Shown: one piece after another, positions 52,803 to 62,371 of the stretch
Numbering within the stretch: the first letter of the stretch is position 1
Layout: every line of letters begins with the position of its first letter
Assembly (NCBI GenBank): GCA_965240365.1
Contig: OZ251218.1
Location: forward strand, 1,798,001 to 1,862,000
Direction: 5' to 3'
DNA from: G965240365 sp965240365
Lineage (GTDB): Bacteria; Pseudomonadota; Gammaproteobacteria; Eutrophobiales; Eutrophobiaceae
Length of the DNA: 64,000 nt
Translations under genes and position numbers: made by a program
Notes under the pieces: generated by a model
Told to the model about the DNA's origin: nothing
What the model saw: the letters and a program-made list of their open reading frames with translations, nothing else
Databases searched by the model: none

Positions 52803-55800
52803 ATGATGCAAGATTTAACACAATTTACCGGCAAATATGCCGTCAATAAAACGCTTCGGTTTGCGCTGCGACCGCAGGGTAAAACCGGGGACTTCATCAG
52901 AAAAAATATCAGAGAAAATAATTTACTAGAGCAGGATAAATGCAGAGCCGATAAGTACCGCAAGGCCAAGCGGATCATTGATCTTTATCATAAGGATTTT
53001 ATCGAAAAGGCGCTGGAAGGTATGGCGTTTTGTATTGCTGATCTGGAGGAATTACAAGGATACAGGCAAAACAACAGCAGCAGGGGAGTAGGTGAGTCAC
53101 AGAAGAAATTACGCAAACAAATTGCTCAACAGATAAAAGAAACGCAGGGTTATGAAAATCTGTTCAAAAAAGAGTTGATAACAGAAATACTCCCAGCCTG
53201 GCTTGAAGAAAATCAAGGCGCCAAATCAGAAGCACTTCCCGATATCGACTCTGAGGAATATCCTGACATCATTGCCGAATTCAAAAAGTGGACGACTTAT
53301 TTTACCGGCTTTTATGAAAACCGGAAAAATATGTACAGCGAAGAAGCGAAGGCCACGGCCATCGCCTTTCGCATTGTGCATGAGAACCTGCCGAAATTCC
53401 TCGATAATTGCGACAGATGGCAACAGTTGGAGAGTGAGTTCGAAGGTATTTTTCAGTCGTTTGAGAGCCAAATTTCTGGTTTGGAGAAGGCTGCGGATGT
53501 AGAGCTAAGGCAGGTTTTCCAGATCGAGTTTTTTAACCGCTGCCTGAATCAGAGCGGCATTGATCATTTTAATCTAATCCTCGGCGGACGCAGCGATGAA
53601 AAGGGTCAAAGGCTGCAAGGTCTCAACGAAATCATCAACCTCTATAGTCAACAACTATCCCTTGATACGGATAGGGAAAAGAGAAAAAAGCTCGGCAAAT
53701 GCAAAATGGCATTGCTGTACAAGCAAATTCTGAGCGATCGGGAGAGTTATTCTTTTCTGCCCGAGCAGTTCGAAAACGATGCCGAACTGATGAAGGCTAT
53801 CAATGACTATTTTGAAAAAATTGACGAAAAGATCAGCGACGAAGAGGAAGTAGATAACGTCTGCTCAAGTCTGAAATCATGCCTGGAAGAACGGCTTGAT
53901 AGCGGTGAAGTTAATCTTGAGAAGGTTTATATTGAAAGTAAGTCTTTACGTAATCTGTCAAAGGCATGCTGTGGCGATTGGGGGGCTATTGAGCGAACGC
54001 TGGAAGCTCATGCCGAAGAAAACTTTTCTACAAAGAAGAGGCGTCAAGATTGGTTGAAGAAAACCCGCTTTTCTATTGCTGAGTTGCAAACAGCCATAGA
54101 GAATCATGGCGATACTGATACTGAAACACACAGGTCAATAGTAGAATATTTTAAAAATGAACAATCTGATCTTTTCGCCAATATAGAGGACGCACGAAAA
54201 GAAGCCGCAGACATACTTCAGGAGAAATATTCGAGTGAAGAAAAAACATTGAATCAGAAAAAGGAGAAGGTCGCTAAAATCAAGCAATATTTAGACAGCG
54301 TTCAGGATTTTTTGCATTTCATCAGACCGCTATATGTGAATCTTGAGAACGATAAAGAGGCGTCTGCCGCCCCGGAAAAAGACGCTACTTTCTACCATGA
54401 CTTCGACCTTTGCTATGAACGGCTGCGCCTTATTGTGCCTCTGTACAACAAGGCCCGTAATTATCTGATCCGTAAGCCTTACAAAACAGAAAAGTACAAG
54501 CTGAATTTTGAAAACAGCACTCTGCTTGACGGTTGGGACGTAAATAAGGAGAAAGATAATACGGCTGTGATATTTTTAAAAGGGAATAAATATTATCTGG
54601 GGATTATGGATCAGGAACATAAAAAGCTCTTTGAAAGTAAACCTATACCGAGGAATAAGAATAAAAGTCCGTATCAAAAAATGGACTATAAATTACTGCC
54701 AGACCCTAAAAAAATGTTGCCCAAGGTATTTTTCTCACAAAAAAATATAGACGATTACAATCCTGGCGAAGAGATTCTTGCTATTCGCAATCATGGGTCG
54801 CATTCAAAAAACGGCCAGGCAAAACCCGGTTTTGAAAAGCATGATTTTCAACTGTCAGATTGTCATGCCATGATCAATTTTTTTAAGGCATCAATAAAAA
54901 AGCATCCAGACTGGAAAAATTTTAGCTTTCAATTTTCCCCCACGCGATCTTATGGAGACTTGAACGGATTCTACAGCGAGGTCGAATCCCAGGGTTACAA
55001 GATCACTTTCAGAGATATAGATTCAGATTACATTGACGAATATGTCGAAACAGGCAAGCTCTATCTTTTCGAAATCTACAACAAGGACTTTTCGGAAAAA
55101 AGCAAAGGGCGCCCCAACCTGCACACGATCTACTGGCGCGCACTGTTCGACCCAGAAAATCTGAAAGACGTGGTAGTAAAACTGGACGGTAAAGCCGAGA
55201 TGTTTTTCCGTGCGGCATCCATAAAATACACCGATAAGGAGTGGAAACAAGGCCACCATGCCGAAAGACTCAAAGGGAAATTCAACTATCCAATCATCAA
55301 GGATCGGCGCTACGCCCGTGATACTTATCTGTTTCATGTGCCGTTAACAATCAATTTCAAGCGGCCCAGCAGCCCCCCAAGAAATGCAGCCAGGGTGTTT
55401 AATAGCGAAGTAAACGCTTTTTTAAAAAAGAATCCTGATGTGTGTATTCTAGGTATCGACCGGGGTGAACGCCATTTGGCCTACTACACGCTTCTCGATC
55501 AGAAAGGCGCGATTCTTGAGCAAGGCAGCTTAAATAAAGTTCGTGTGGAAGGGAAAAATGGCGGCAGGACAGTGGATTATCAGCAGAAGTTACATGAAAG
55601 AGAAGGCGCCCGCGACGCGGCTCGAAAATCCTGGGCAACGATTGAATCTATAAAAGAACTCAAAGAAGGTTACTTATCACAAATCGTGCATAAAATCGCG
55701 GTAATGATGGTGCGGCATAATGCCATTGTCGTATTTGAAGACCTGAACTTCGGTTTCAAGCGGGGGCGGTTCAAGTTTGAGAAGCAGGTTTATCAAAAGC

Positions 55801-56672
55801 TGGAAAAGATGCTGATCGACAAGCTCAATTACCTGGTGTTCAAAGACACGGAGGAGGCAAGACAGCCGGGCGGCGCGCTGTGCGGCTATCAACTCAGCGC
55901 GCCCTTTGAGAGCTTCAAGGCTATGGGCAAGCAGACCGGTTTTATTTATTATGTTCCGGCTCACTATACCTCTAAAATCTGTCCCGCCACCGGTTTTGTA
56001 AACAGGCTTTATCCTAAATATAAAAATAAAGAAGATGCCATCCGATTTTTTAGCACCTTCGAGGCTATAAGCTATAACACGCAAGAAGATTACTTTGAGT
56101 TTACTTTTCTCTACAGCCGCTTTGCTGAAAAAAAGTTCATAAAGACCATAGAGGGTATGCGGGATAAATGGACTGTCTGTACCTGTGGCGCGCGATTCCG
56201 TAACTCGAAAGATGGAAATGGAAAATGGACAACCGAAGAGGTCCATTTGACCACTAAAATGAAAAGCCTGTTGGAAAAGAATGGAATCAAATATCAGGAC
56301 GGCCAGGACCTGCGATCTATCATAGAACAGAAAGAGGCGGGCTTTTTCAAGGAACTCTTTGACCTTCTGCGCCTCACTCTGCAATTACGCAACAGCCGCG
56401 TGGGTACAGATAATGAGAGTGACAATACAAACGACTACATTCTTTCCTGCGTAAAAGACGCGCAAGGCGGGTTTTTCGATTCCCGCCGCGCTTCAGAGAA
56501 TATGCCCCAAAATGCGGATGCCAACGGCGCCTTTCACATTGGCCTCAAGGGTCTATGGATGCTTCGGCAAATTCATGGATGGCAGGATAAAAAATCGCCG
56601 GACCTCGCCATACCCAATAAAGACTGGTATCGCTTTGTGCAGAATCAAGAGTACAAAAATTCCGGGCTTTAA
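52803..56672 (+). CDS. cas12a: CRISPR effector nuclease Cas12a (Cpf1)
   Basis: Single crRNA-guided DNA nuclease that also matures its own crRNA. 1,289 residues, the normal size. RuvC residues are D886 (GIDRGERHLAYY), E979 (VVFEDLNFGFKRG) and D1239 (NADANGAFHIGLKG); the Nuc arginine is in LQLRNSR, and the crRNA-processing histidine in GRPNLHTIYW. All active sites look intact. AGGAG precedes the ATG. It is divergent from cas1 and converges with the antitoxin-like gene. Confidence 0.97.
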   Translation: MMQDLTQFTGKYAVNKTLRFALRPQGKTGDFIRKNIRENNLLEQDKCRADKYRKAKRIIDLYHKDFIEKALEGMAFCIADLEELQGYRQNNSSRGVGESQKKLRKQIAQQIKETQGYENLFKKELITEILPAWLEENQGAKSEALPDIDSEEYPDIIAEFKKWTTYFTGFYENRKNMYSEEAKATAIAFRIVHENLPKFLDNCDRWQQLESEFEGIFQSFESQISGLEKAADVELRQVFQIEFFNRCLNQSGIDHFNLILGGRSDEKGQRLQGLNEIINLYSQQLSLDTDREKRKKLGKCKMALLYKQILSDRESYSFLPEQFENDAELMKAINDYFEKIDEKISDEEEVDNVCSSLKSCLEERLDSGEVNLEKVYIESKSLRNLSKACCGDWGAIERTLEAHAEENFSTKKRRQDWLKKTRFSIAELQTAIENHGDTDTETHRSIVEYFKNEQSDLFANIEDARKEAADILQEKYSSEEKTLNQKKEKVAKIKQYLDSVQDFLHFIRPLYVNLENDKEASAAPEKDATFYHDFDLCYERLRLIVPLYNKARNYLIRKPYKTEKYKLNFENSTLLDGWDVNKEKDNTAVIFLKGNKYYLGIMDQEHKKLFESKPIPRNKNKSPYQKMDYKLLPDPKKMLPKVFFSQKNIDDYNPGEEILAIRNHGSHSKNGQAKPGFEKHDFQLSDCHAMINFFKASIKKHPDWKNFSFQFSPTRSYGDLNGFYSEVESQGYKITFRDIDSDYIDEYVETGKLYLFEIYNKDFSEKSKGRPNLHTIYWRALFDPENLKDVVVKLDGKAEMFFRAASIKYTDKEWKQGHHAERLKGKFNYPIIKDRRYARDTYLFHVPLTINFKRPSSPPRNAARVFNSEVNAFLKKNPDVCILGIDRGERHLAYYTLLDQKGAILEQGSLNKVRVEGKNGGRTVDYQQKLHEREGARDAARKSWATIESIKELKEGYLSQIVHKIAVMMVRHNAIVVFEDLNFGFKRGRFKFEKQVYQKLEKMLIDKLNYLVFKDTEEARQPGGALCGYQLSAPFESFKAMGKQTGFIYYVPAHYTSKICPATGFVNRLYPKYKNKEDAIRFFSTFEAISYNTQEDYFEFTFLYSRFAEKKFIKTIEGMRDKWTVCTCGARFRNSKDGNGKWTTEEVHLTTKMKSLLEKNGIKYQDGQDLRSIIEQKEAGFFKELFDLLRLTLQLRNSRVGTDNESDNTNDYILSCVKDAQGGFFDSRRASENMPQNADANGAFHIGLKGLWMLRQIHGWQDKKSPDLAIPNKDWYRFVQNQEYKNSGL

Positions 56673-56741
56673 TTCTGTATCCGGCATTAATCCGCTCTAT
56701 TTGTTCGCCGGGTTAATATCCCCCCAGAGCGGCAATATTGA

Positions 56742-57167
56742 TCACCGGTCGCCTTGCTCCGCGTCCAGGAAGTTCCTGACTACGGCCAGATCCAGCATTT
56801 GTCCGGCCAATAACCGATCCAGTGGCGCTGTGCCATAAAATAACGGATTGTCATTCGGCGTTGTCAGCCACTGATCCGCCAGCGTCTGGTCGGGCAAGAG
56901 TGTTTGCAGTGCTTTATAAATGCCAAGAATATAACTGCTTCGTTCCAGCAAGTCCGGCGTCAATCTGGTTTTCCCGGGCTTGTTTTTCCAGTTGTAAAGC
57001 GTTTTCTCATTAGTGAGACCCAGTAATTTTATTTGCTCGGCGCCTGTAAGCCGCCATTGGCTGAAAATAGTAAAAACAGCGGACAACAACGCCCCTGCAA
57101 CGACCGGCCCGCCTTGCAATAACTGTTCGGCCGTGATTCCAGAACCCTCGCTAACGGCTCTTCCCAT
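56742..57167 (-). CDS. Xre/MbcA/ParS-type antitoxin-domain protein, no toxin
   Basis: 142 residues. An N-terminal helix-turn-helix-like part (LTGAEQIKLLGLTNEKTLYNW) and the conserved toxin-binding region: RLTPDLLERSSYILGIYKAL, WLTTPNDNPLF and GQMLDLAVVRNFLDAEQGD. Homologues lie beside RES-domain NAD-degrading toxins; none is here, and the gene is followed by convergent cas12a after 69 bp. Its ATG lies inside the 3' end of the Cas12a2-like gene (17-bp overlap), so the two are co-translated. Confidence 0.85.
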   Translation of the reverse strand: MGRAVSEGSGITAEQLLQGGPVVAGALLSAVFTIFSQWRLTGAEQIKLLGLTNEKTLYNWKNKPGKTRLTPDLLERSSYILGIYKALQTLLPDQTLADQWLTTPNDNPLFYGTAPLDRLLAGQMLDLAVVRNFLDAEQGDR

Positions 57168-60100
57168 CCTTGCCCCCGGAATTTGAAAAGCGGCCAATCT
57201 TTTTCCAGTCCTGAATTTTTTTTGCCACATTATAAGCCGCCACCTTGTCCGGATCGTCGATTTCCTTAAAGGCGTCGAAGTTTGGGGCTGCTCCGGCCTC
57301 GGCCGGTTGCGCCAGTGGTGGCTCCAGGTGCGGGTTGTCAGCAAAACGGTCAGTGTCGAATCCACAACTCTTATGCTTGCCGCAACTGAAGCGATGCTGT
57401 TCGAATTTAAGTTTACTGTCGATGTTGTCCTGACTCCAATTCATGGTCCTGCCGCAATACGGGCAGTTCTTGCTGGTTTTGTATTCATCGACAAACACTA
57501 TCGCGCCGATCTGGCTGGAAAAGTTTTTCTCTCCGCGAATCTCCGCGTTAGCCTGTTTCCAGTGTTGTTCTTTTTGCTTTGCCTGTCTCTCGGCATCGGC
57601 GTCTTTATTTTTAAGCAACCATTTTTTATCCATTTTATACGCTTTTTCTTGAATCTCCTGCTTGCGCCTTTCATGAAGCCGCTCGCGGCGCTGAGTCAGG
57701 TCTTTGAGATGAGGCGGCGCCTTGCCGAGGGACTGAAATTTACGGTAGAGGGCGAATTCCAGCCGCCGGGAGATGTCGATATTCAGGGCCTGAAAATGCT
57801 CTTGAATCAGGTCCATATCGAGATCTTCGAGTATCACGATACCGGGGTAAAGCTGTTGCAGATGCGTAATGACCCCCACCATATTGGCGACCAGGGCGTC
57901 GCGCAGGTGGTTGATCTTGTCTATCGGCGGCACGTGTTTGTTGACTGCTCCGGTCGGCTTGGCCTGCTCGCGCAGGAGCGTGTCCAGATAGTCTTGCAGG
58001 GCTTCGCGTATCGTCTCGCGGGTGTAGATTCTGCCGTTGCCAAGCGTCAGTCCTTCATAGTTCCGGCCCTGAGCGCCTTCAAAATAATAGACCGTGCGGG
58101 CCGCAGTTTTGCCTGGCTCTGCTTCGGAAGCGGGCCCGACATAGCGCAACTCGATGGAGGCGGAGCCATTCGACGCCTCGCTGCCCCAGTTCAGCCGCTT
58201 GTTTTCCACGGTAATCGCGCCTTTCGCCACCAGATCGAATAGCACCCGTTTGGCTGCCTCGTATTTTAGTTTCAAAAAAGTCAGGATATCGCCGTTGGAG
58301 ATCAGCTTGCCGCTGATGACTTTGGCGGTGGTCAGGTCGATGCAGGTGCAGGTATGTTGTGAAAACCATTCCGGATCTTCGATCCGGTCAATAAAGTAGG
58401 ACAGATTGACGATCACCTGCTTCTCGCGGCGCTCCTGCCTGGGCCGCGTTTCCCGCTCGGATATGGCCCGGTGGCTGTATTTTTCCGGCCTGAGCGTATA
58501 GACCTTGATATCCTCTGCACCCTGGGGGAAGTGAGGTCGAAGCCGGGTTTTACCGTCGTGGACGTAAGTATCGTTCTCGTCAAAACGGGCCAGACACAGG
58601 GTAGCCAGTTCAATCTGGCCGCGATCTATCCCGTATTTCCAGGACTGCGCCCAGTGCTGCCGGTTGAAGGTTTCATTGAAGCGGTCGATTTTCTCGTTAA
58701 TCTCATCGGCTTTAGTGAAGGCCAGTTCTTGATGCAGCCGCCCGGCGTTCAGTTCCATGGTGAGATGGAGGTTGTATTGATCCTGAAGGCGGCGGTGCTT
58801 CGTCTGCTTCAGATCAAAGCCCTTTTTGCGCAGGTATTCGGCCAGATCGGGATCGGCTTTGCGCAGGCGAATTTTCAGTTCCGGATTGAGACGGACATCC
58901 CCCGCCTCGCCCTGCCAGAATTGCCGCCAAAGCTGAGTGTGGCGGCGCGCGGCACTGGCCGGTGTTTGATGCGCGTTTTCGTTGCGTTTTTCGAGATCGT
59001 AGGAAGTCAGTTCAAATTCCAGTACCTTGAAGCGATCTACAAATGTCTTTGCCCTGGTGGAGCCTAAAGAAATTTTTTCCACATTATATCCGGCTTCGTC
59101 GAAGGCCATTTGGAACTCATCCAGCTGCTTTGCCCGCAGGGCTGCGCTGAAATCAAAACGGGAGAGTTCCAGGTTGCGTGTGGTTTCTGAGTCTTTGAGT
59201 AATGCCTGAAAAAGTTCCAGTTCCAGTTGCGCCTTGGTTTTTTGCTTTGGGTTCCTGCTTCGCTGGCGCGCTATCTGTTCAGGGTCATTACTGGCCTTAT
59301 TTGCATTCGAGCGCATATCCTGCAAATCGCGTGGCAAATCGGCGGCAAAGCTGCTGCTTTCGGCAAAGCAGAGTTTGTGTAGCGCCCGCTGGGTGATGGA
59401 GTGAAAGCGATAGAGATTGACTTCTGAATCTGCCGACCCAGCTTCGACATTTACTTTTTTTTCTATATACCTCTTTGCCTCCTGACATTTATGCAGCGGA
59501 ATGCAGCATAAAGAGAGCCGTTCTTCCCGGCGCAGAAAGACGGCCCAATAACGAAGCTGCTGCGATTCCTGCTGCTCTTTTTCCAGGCCCAGAAGCTGCG
59601 CTTTCACCTTGCCGAAATCCATGGCGGTTTTTTTGTAGTCTTCGCAATAGTCCCACCAGCCCCGAAGGTAATCTTTATGTATCTTGCCTCTGGCATTGCG
59701 AATAAAGTAAAAACCCCTTTCTTGCTTGGCTTTTTTCAATTCGTCCTCTAATTTGCGGTAATGGCCCGTGCCGGCGCCGTGCCGGCTCTTATGCTCGTTT
59801 AACTCGGCGGCCAGACGCCGGATTTCTCTCGTCAGCCAGTATACTTTTTTTAAGCAGCCCTGGTCTTCGGCTTGGTGAAACAGGCTTAGTTCTTGATCTT
59901 CCTCAATCTGCTCCAGATTCAGGCGATCAGCCAGCATCTGTTCCAGTAACCGCGATTTCTGCGCAGCCTTGTTTTCCTTCATTTCTTCGTATTTAGGGGA
60001 GAGTTGGTCGTACTTTTCCTTGGCCTTTTCTATTTCGTCGTTGTAATACTCTTTGGATTTTTTGTTCACGGTGTAGTAGTTAAGGCTGGCCGCGGCCACT

Positions 60101-60690
60101 ACTATCCCGGCGCCCTGGGCCGGAGCGTATTTGGCCAGGGCCGCCTGCAACTGCTCTTCGACTGCTTCAGTGTGATCGGGCAGTGGATTTTTCCTGTTTT
60201 TATGCCGGGCATAGCGGGCAAACTCCTGAATAAACGGAAATTGGTCCCGCTGGTCCAATTGCAACAACAGTGAGGCGATGTCGCTGCGGCGGGTTTTATC
60301 GTGGGATGCGGCCTCATTCGCTTTCTGGATATTGTCGAGAATGTTCTGCCAGTCTTTTCGCCAGCGGGCGATTCCCTCACGCGCGTAAGGAAGACAGTAC
60401 AATTCATTAGCCCTCCTGCGCTGCTCATAAAAATTATCTTTAAAAAACTGTTTGAGCCATTTTTTGTTGATCAAAACCTGACGGTCACAGGCGAGCGCTG
60501 CGGGGTTATTCGCTTTTGGCCGATAAATGAATTTTTCCAGTTCTTCGGCGAGGCGCCGACCAGCTTCACAGAGCTTGTTCAGATCGGCTTCGGCAGCCGT
60601 ATCGGGTTCAGGCAGCTTGCCCTGAGCATGATTGAGCCTGAAACGCAGGCCCTTAGTGTAAGAATATAGGCTGTCGCTGTGTTCGCTCAT
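57151..60690 (-). CDS. cas12a2: Cas12a2-like RuvC/zinc-ribbon nuclease
   Basis: 1,179 residues. RuvC-I D689 (KYGIDRGQIELATL), RuvC-II E955 (VILEDLDMDL), a zinc ribbon (CPYCG at 1076-1080; CGKHKSCG at 1103-1110) and RuvC-III around D1146/D1148 (DDPDKVAAYNVAKK). The zinc ribbon replaces the Cas12a Nuc domain, the diagnostic of Cas12a2, and co-occurrence with Cas12a using one repeat type fits. Cas12a2 binds RNA targets and then degrades ssRNA, ssDNA and dsDNA. Another type V subtype cannot be fully excluded. GGAG lies upstream of the ATG. Confidence 0.75.
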   Translation of the reverse strand: MSEHSDSLYSYTKGLRFRLNHAQGKLPEPDTAAEADLNKLCEAGRRLAEELEKFIYRPKANNPAALACDRQVLINKKWLKQFFKDNFYEQRRRANELYCLPYAREGIARWRKDWQNILDNIQKANEAASHDKTRRSDIASLLLQLDQRDQFPFIQEFARYARHKNRKNPLPDHTEAVEEQLQAALAKYAPAQGAGIVVAAASLNYYTVNKKSKEYYNDEIEKAKEKYDQLSPKYEEMKENKAAQKSRLLEQMLADRLNLEQIEEDQELSLFHQAEDQGCLKKVYWLTREIRRLAAELNEHKSRHGAGTGHYRKLEDELKKAKQERGFYFIRNARGKIHKDYLRGWWDYCEDYKKTAMDFGKVKAQLLGLEKEQQESQQLRYWAVFLRREERLSLCCIPLHKCQEAKRYIEKKVNVEAGSADSEVNLYRFHSITQRALHKLCFAESSSFAADLPRDLQDMRSNANKASNDPEQIARQRSRNPKQKTKAQLELELFQALLKDSETTRNLELSRFDFSAALRAKQLDEFQMAFDEAGYNVEKISLGSTRAKTFVDRFKVLEFELTSYDLEKRNENAHQTPASAARRHTQLWRQFWQGEAGDVRLNPELKIRLRKADPDLAEYLRKKGFDLKQTKHRRLQDQYNLHLTMELNAGRLHQELAFTKADEINEKIDRFNETFNRQHWAQSWKYGIDRGQIELATLCLARFDENDTYVHDGKTRLRPHFPQGAEDIKVYTLRPEKYSHRAISERETRPRQERREKQVIVNLSYFIDRIEDPEWFSQHTCTCIDLTTAKVISGKLISNGDILTFLKLKYEAAKRVLFDLVAKGAITVENKRLNWGSEASNGSASIELRYVGPASEAEPGKTAARTVYYFEGAQGRNYEGLTLGNGRIYTRETIREALQDYLDTLLREQAKPTGAVNKHVPPIDKINHLRDALVANMVGVITHLQQLYPGIVILEDLDMDLIQEHFQALNIDISRRLEFALYRKFQSLGKAPPHLKDLTQRRERLHERRKQEIQEKAYKMDKKWLLKNKDADAERQAKQKEQHWKQANAEIRGEKNFSSQIGAIVFVDEYKTSKNCPYCGRTMNWSQDNIDSKLKFEQHRFSCGKHKSCGFDTDRFADNPHLEPPLAQPAEAGAAPNFDAFKEIDDPDKVAAYNVAKKIQDWKKIGRFSNSGGKDGKSR

Positions 60691-60972
60691 GGGAGCTTTT
60701 CTCCGATGTTATAACCCTATAAAGACTGCGCGATGCCGGCTTCGGCGTAAACTATGGTTGACAGGGCTGAATCGTTGCATGAGTTTTACGCTATCAAGCA
60801 ATTTGCAGGAAAACTGCGTTTTAGTCAACACTTCGACAATAGCGATGGGTCTCAAGTATAGCTGCAAAAGACAGTTTAAATAATAAAATATACTGGTATC
60901 AAAGATACCTGAATATAGAAAATTTTAAACTTTATCGCTGGTATGGTTTAAAAAATATATTAGAATGGCGCT
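60691..60972. promoter_or_regulatory. Divergent control region with palindrome
   Basis: 282-bp AT-rich spacer between the Cas12a2-like and AbiEi-like genes. GGTATCAAAGATACC at 60895-60909 is a perfect 6-bp inverted repeat near the AbiEi start, a natural place for an autoregulatory site. Confidence 0.45.
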
Positions 60973-61755
60973 ATGAGTACCGAAAAAAAATTTAAATTAA
61001 ACTCTTTGCTTGCGACTCAGCCGCCGGGCATAGTGCTCTGTTCGGCATGGCTGGCCGCTCGGGGTTACAGCCTTGATTTGCAGAAGCGTTATAAGAAAAG
61101 TCAGTGGTTTGATTCCATCGGAACGGGGGCGCTGATACGTCATGGCGATCAGGTGGACTATCTGGGCGGCATCTATGCCTTGCAAACTCAGTTGGGCCTG
61201 TCCGTGCATCCAGCGGCTAAAACAGCCTTGTCTATGCTGGGTAAAGCCTATTATCTGCAACTGGCCGCCCGCTCGGCGCAACTCTTTGGCGGGCGTGAAG
61301 ATAATTTACCCCGTTGGTTTAAAAAGCGGGATTGGGGCGTCCGCCTGGATTGTAAGCTGAGTTCGTTTCTACCGCCTGATCTCGGCCTGGTGGATGTTAA
61401 ACACAAGAGCTTTAAGGTTAAGGTATCCGGCCCGGCCAGGGCGATTATGGAATGCCTCTATTTGGCGCCCGGCTCTCAGCCATTGATGGAAGTGTATGAA
61501 TTGATGGAAGGGCTGAATAACCTGCGCCCGGCCACGGCGCAAAAGCTGCTGGAAGCCTGTGCCTCGGTGAAGGTTAAGCGCCTGTTTCTGTATTTGGCAG
61601 ATAAGGCAGGCCATGAATGGCTGGGTTATATCAAACCGGATAAGGTTGATTTAGGCTCGGGCAAGCGCGCCATTGTCAAAGACGGGGTATATGTGCCGAG
61701 GTATCAGATAACCGTGCCCAGGGCGCTGGAAGCCCCGCATGAACGAAGCCTGTAA
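60973..61755 (+). CDS. AbiEi-type antitoxin, no AbiEii partner
   Basis: 260-residue protein matching AbiEi, the antitoxin/transcriptional repressor of type IV TA systems: an N-terminal winged-helix (AWLAARGYSLDLQKRY, SIGTGALIRHGDQVDYLGG), GLSVHPAAKTALSMLGKAY, LMEGLNNLRPATAQKLLEAC and the VKRLFLYLADKAGHEW/DLGSGKRAIVKDG end. AbiE operons place the nucleotidyltransferase AbiEii immediately after; here only repeats follow for 600 bp. Divergent from the Cas12a2-like gene. Confidence 0.88.
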   Translation: MSTEKKFKLNSLLATQPPGIVLCSAWLAARGYSLDLQKRYKKSQWFDSIGTGALIRHGDQVDYLGGIYALQTQLGLSVHPAAKTALSMLGKAYYLQLAARSAQLFGGREDNLPRWFKKRDWGVRLDCKLSSFLPPDLGLVDVKHKSFKVKVSGPARAIMECLYLAPGSQPLMEVYELMEGLNNLRPATAQKLLEACASVKVKRLFLYLADKAGHEWLGYIKPDKVDLGSGKRAIVKDGVYVPRYQITVPRALEAPHERSL

Positions 61756-61776
61756 ACAGCAGGTCAGGCTGCTTCA

Positions 61777-62169
61777 CAGGGTCACCTCATCTAAATTGCT
61801 AACATAGCGGGGGATATGAGCGATACTAACGATACCGTGGCCAGGATACCTGACGCCTTATTTTAGATGAAGTGACCCTGCATTCCTGCTAAAGCCCTAC
61901 CCGCAACAGACAGACAGGATGACGGAAAGTCAAAACAACATCCCGTCGTCATTCCGGCGAAGGCCGGAATCCAGGAGGGCAGGCCGGGATGTGAAATGAG
62001 CGCCAGTTCTGTCTAATTGTCATTCCCGCCTGGGCGGGAATGTATTTCATAAACCACTGGATTCCAGCTTTCGCTGGAATGACGACGGGGGCGATAGGCG
62101 CATTATGGGCGATGCTAACGATACCGTGGCGAGGATAGCTGACACCTTATTTTAGATGAGGTGACCCTG
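61777..62169 (-). repeat. 400-bp non-autonomous element, copy 2
   Basis: Same element as 42990-43398 in inverse orientation, with CAGGGTCACCTCATCTAAA at one tip and its inverse at the other. An additional internal end (near 61860-61880) makes it look like a nested or tandem insertion. It begins 21 bp after the AbiEi stop. The remaining DNA to 62371 has no gene. Confidence 0.8.
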
Positions 62170-62371
62170 GGCCTCGAAAGGCTTATATATTGCAATAGAC
62201 AGCGGTTTCAGGCAGTCTCTCTTGAGTTCCAGGCTGCCTGTCCTTGTCGGGTGGGCGGGAATAACGCCGTTTGCATGAATCCTGAAATCAGGATTGCCGC
62301 TTTCATCTAATGGCTTTAGGATCACAGGGAAATTCCGAACTTTTTTTATGCCCGGCGCAGGGGGTTATAAG

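Noticed and set aside
56690..56741. Terminator between cas12a and the antitoxin-like gene
   Set aside because: CCGCTC and GAGCGG can pair, but the loop is over 30 nt and no T-tract follows.
59032..59050. GATCTACAAATG inside the Cas12a2-like gene resembling a CRISPR repeat
   Set aside because: Only about 10 bases match, in a normal coding context, with no spacer-repeat periodicity.
57151..60690. Assigning the second nuclease to Cas12b, Cas12c or a TnpB-like group
   Set aside because: Its size, lack of a tracrRNA-type locus, sharing of a Cas12a handle and zinc ribbon in place of Nuc fit Cas12a2 better, though no search was possible.
42990..62169. Composite transposon carrying the CRISPR island
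   Set aside because: The flanking elements lack a transposase and the segment includes core genes (queG, panC, folK, pcnB), so a mobile unit of this size is unlikely.
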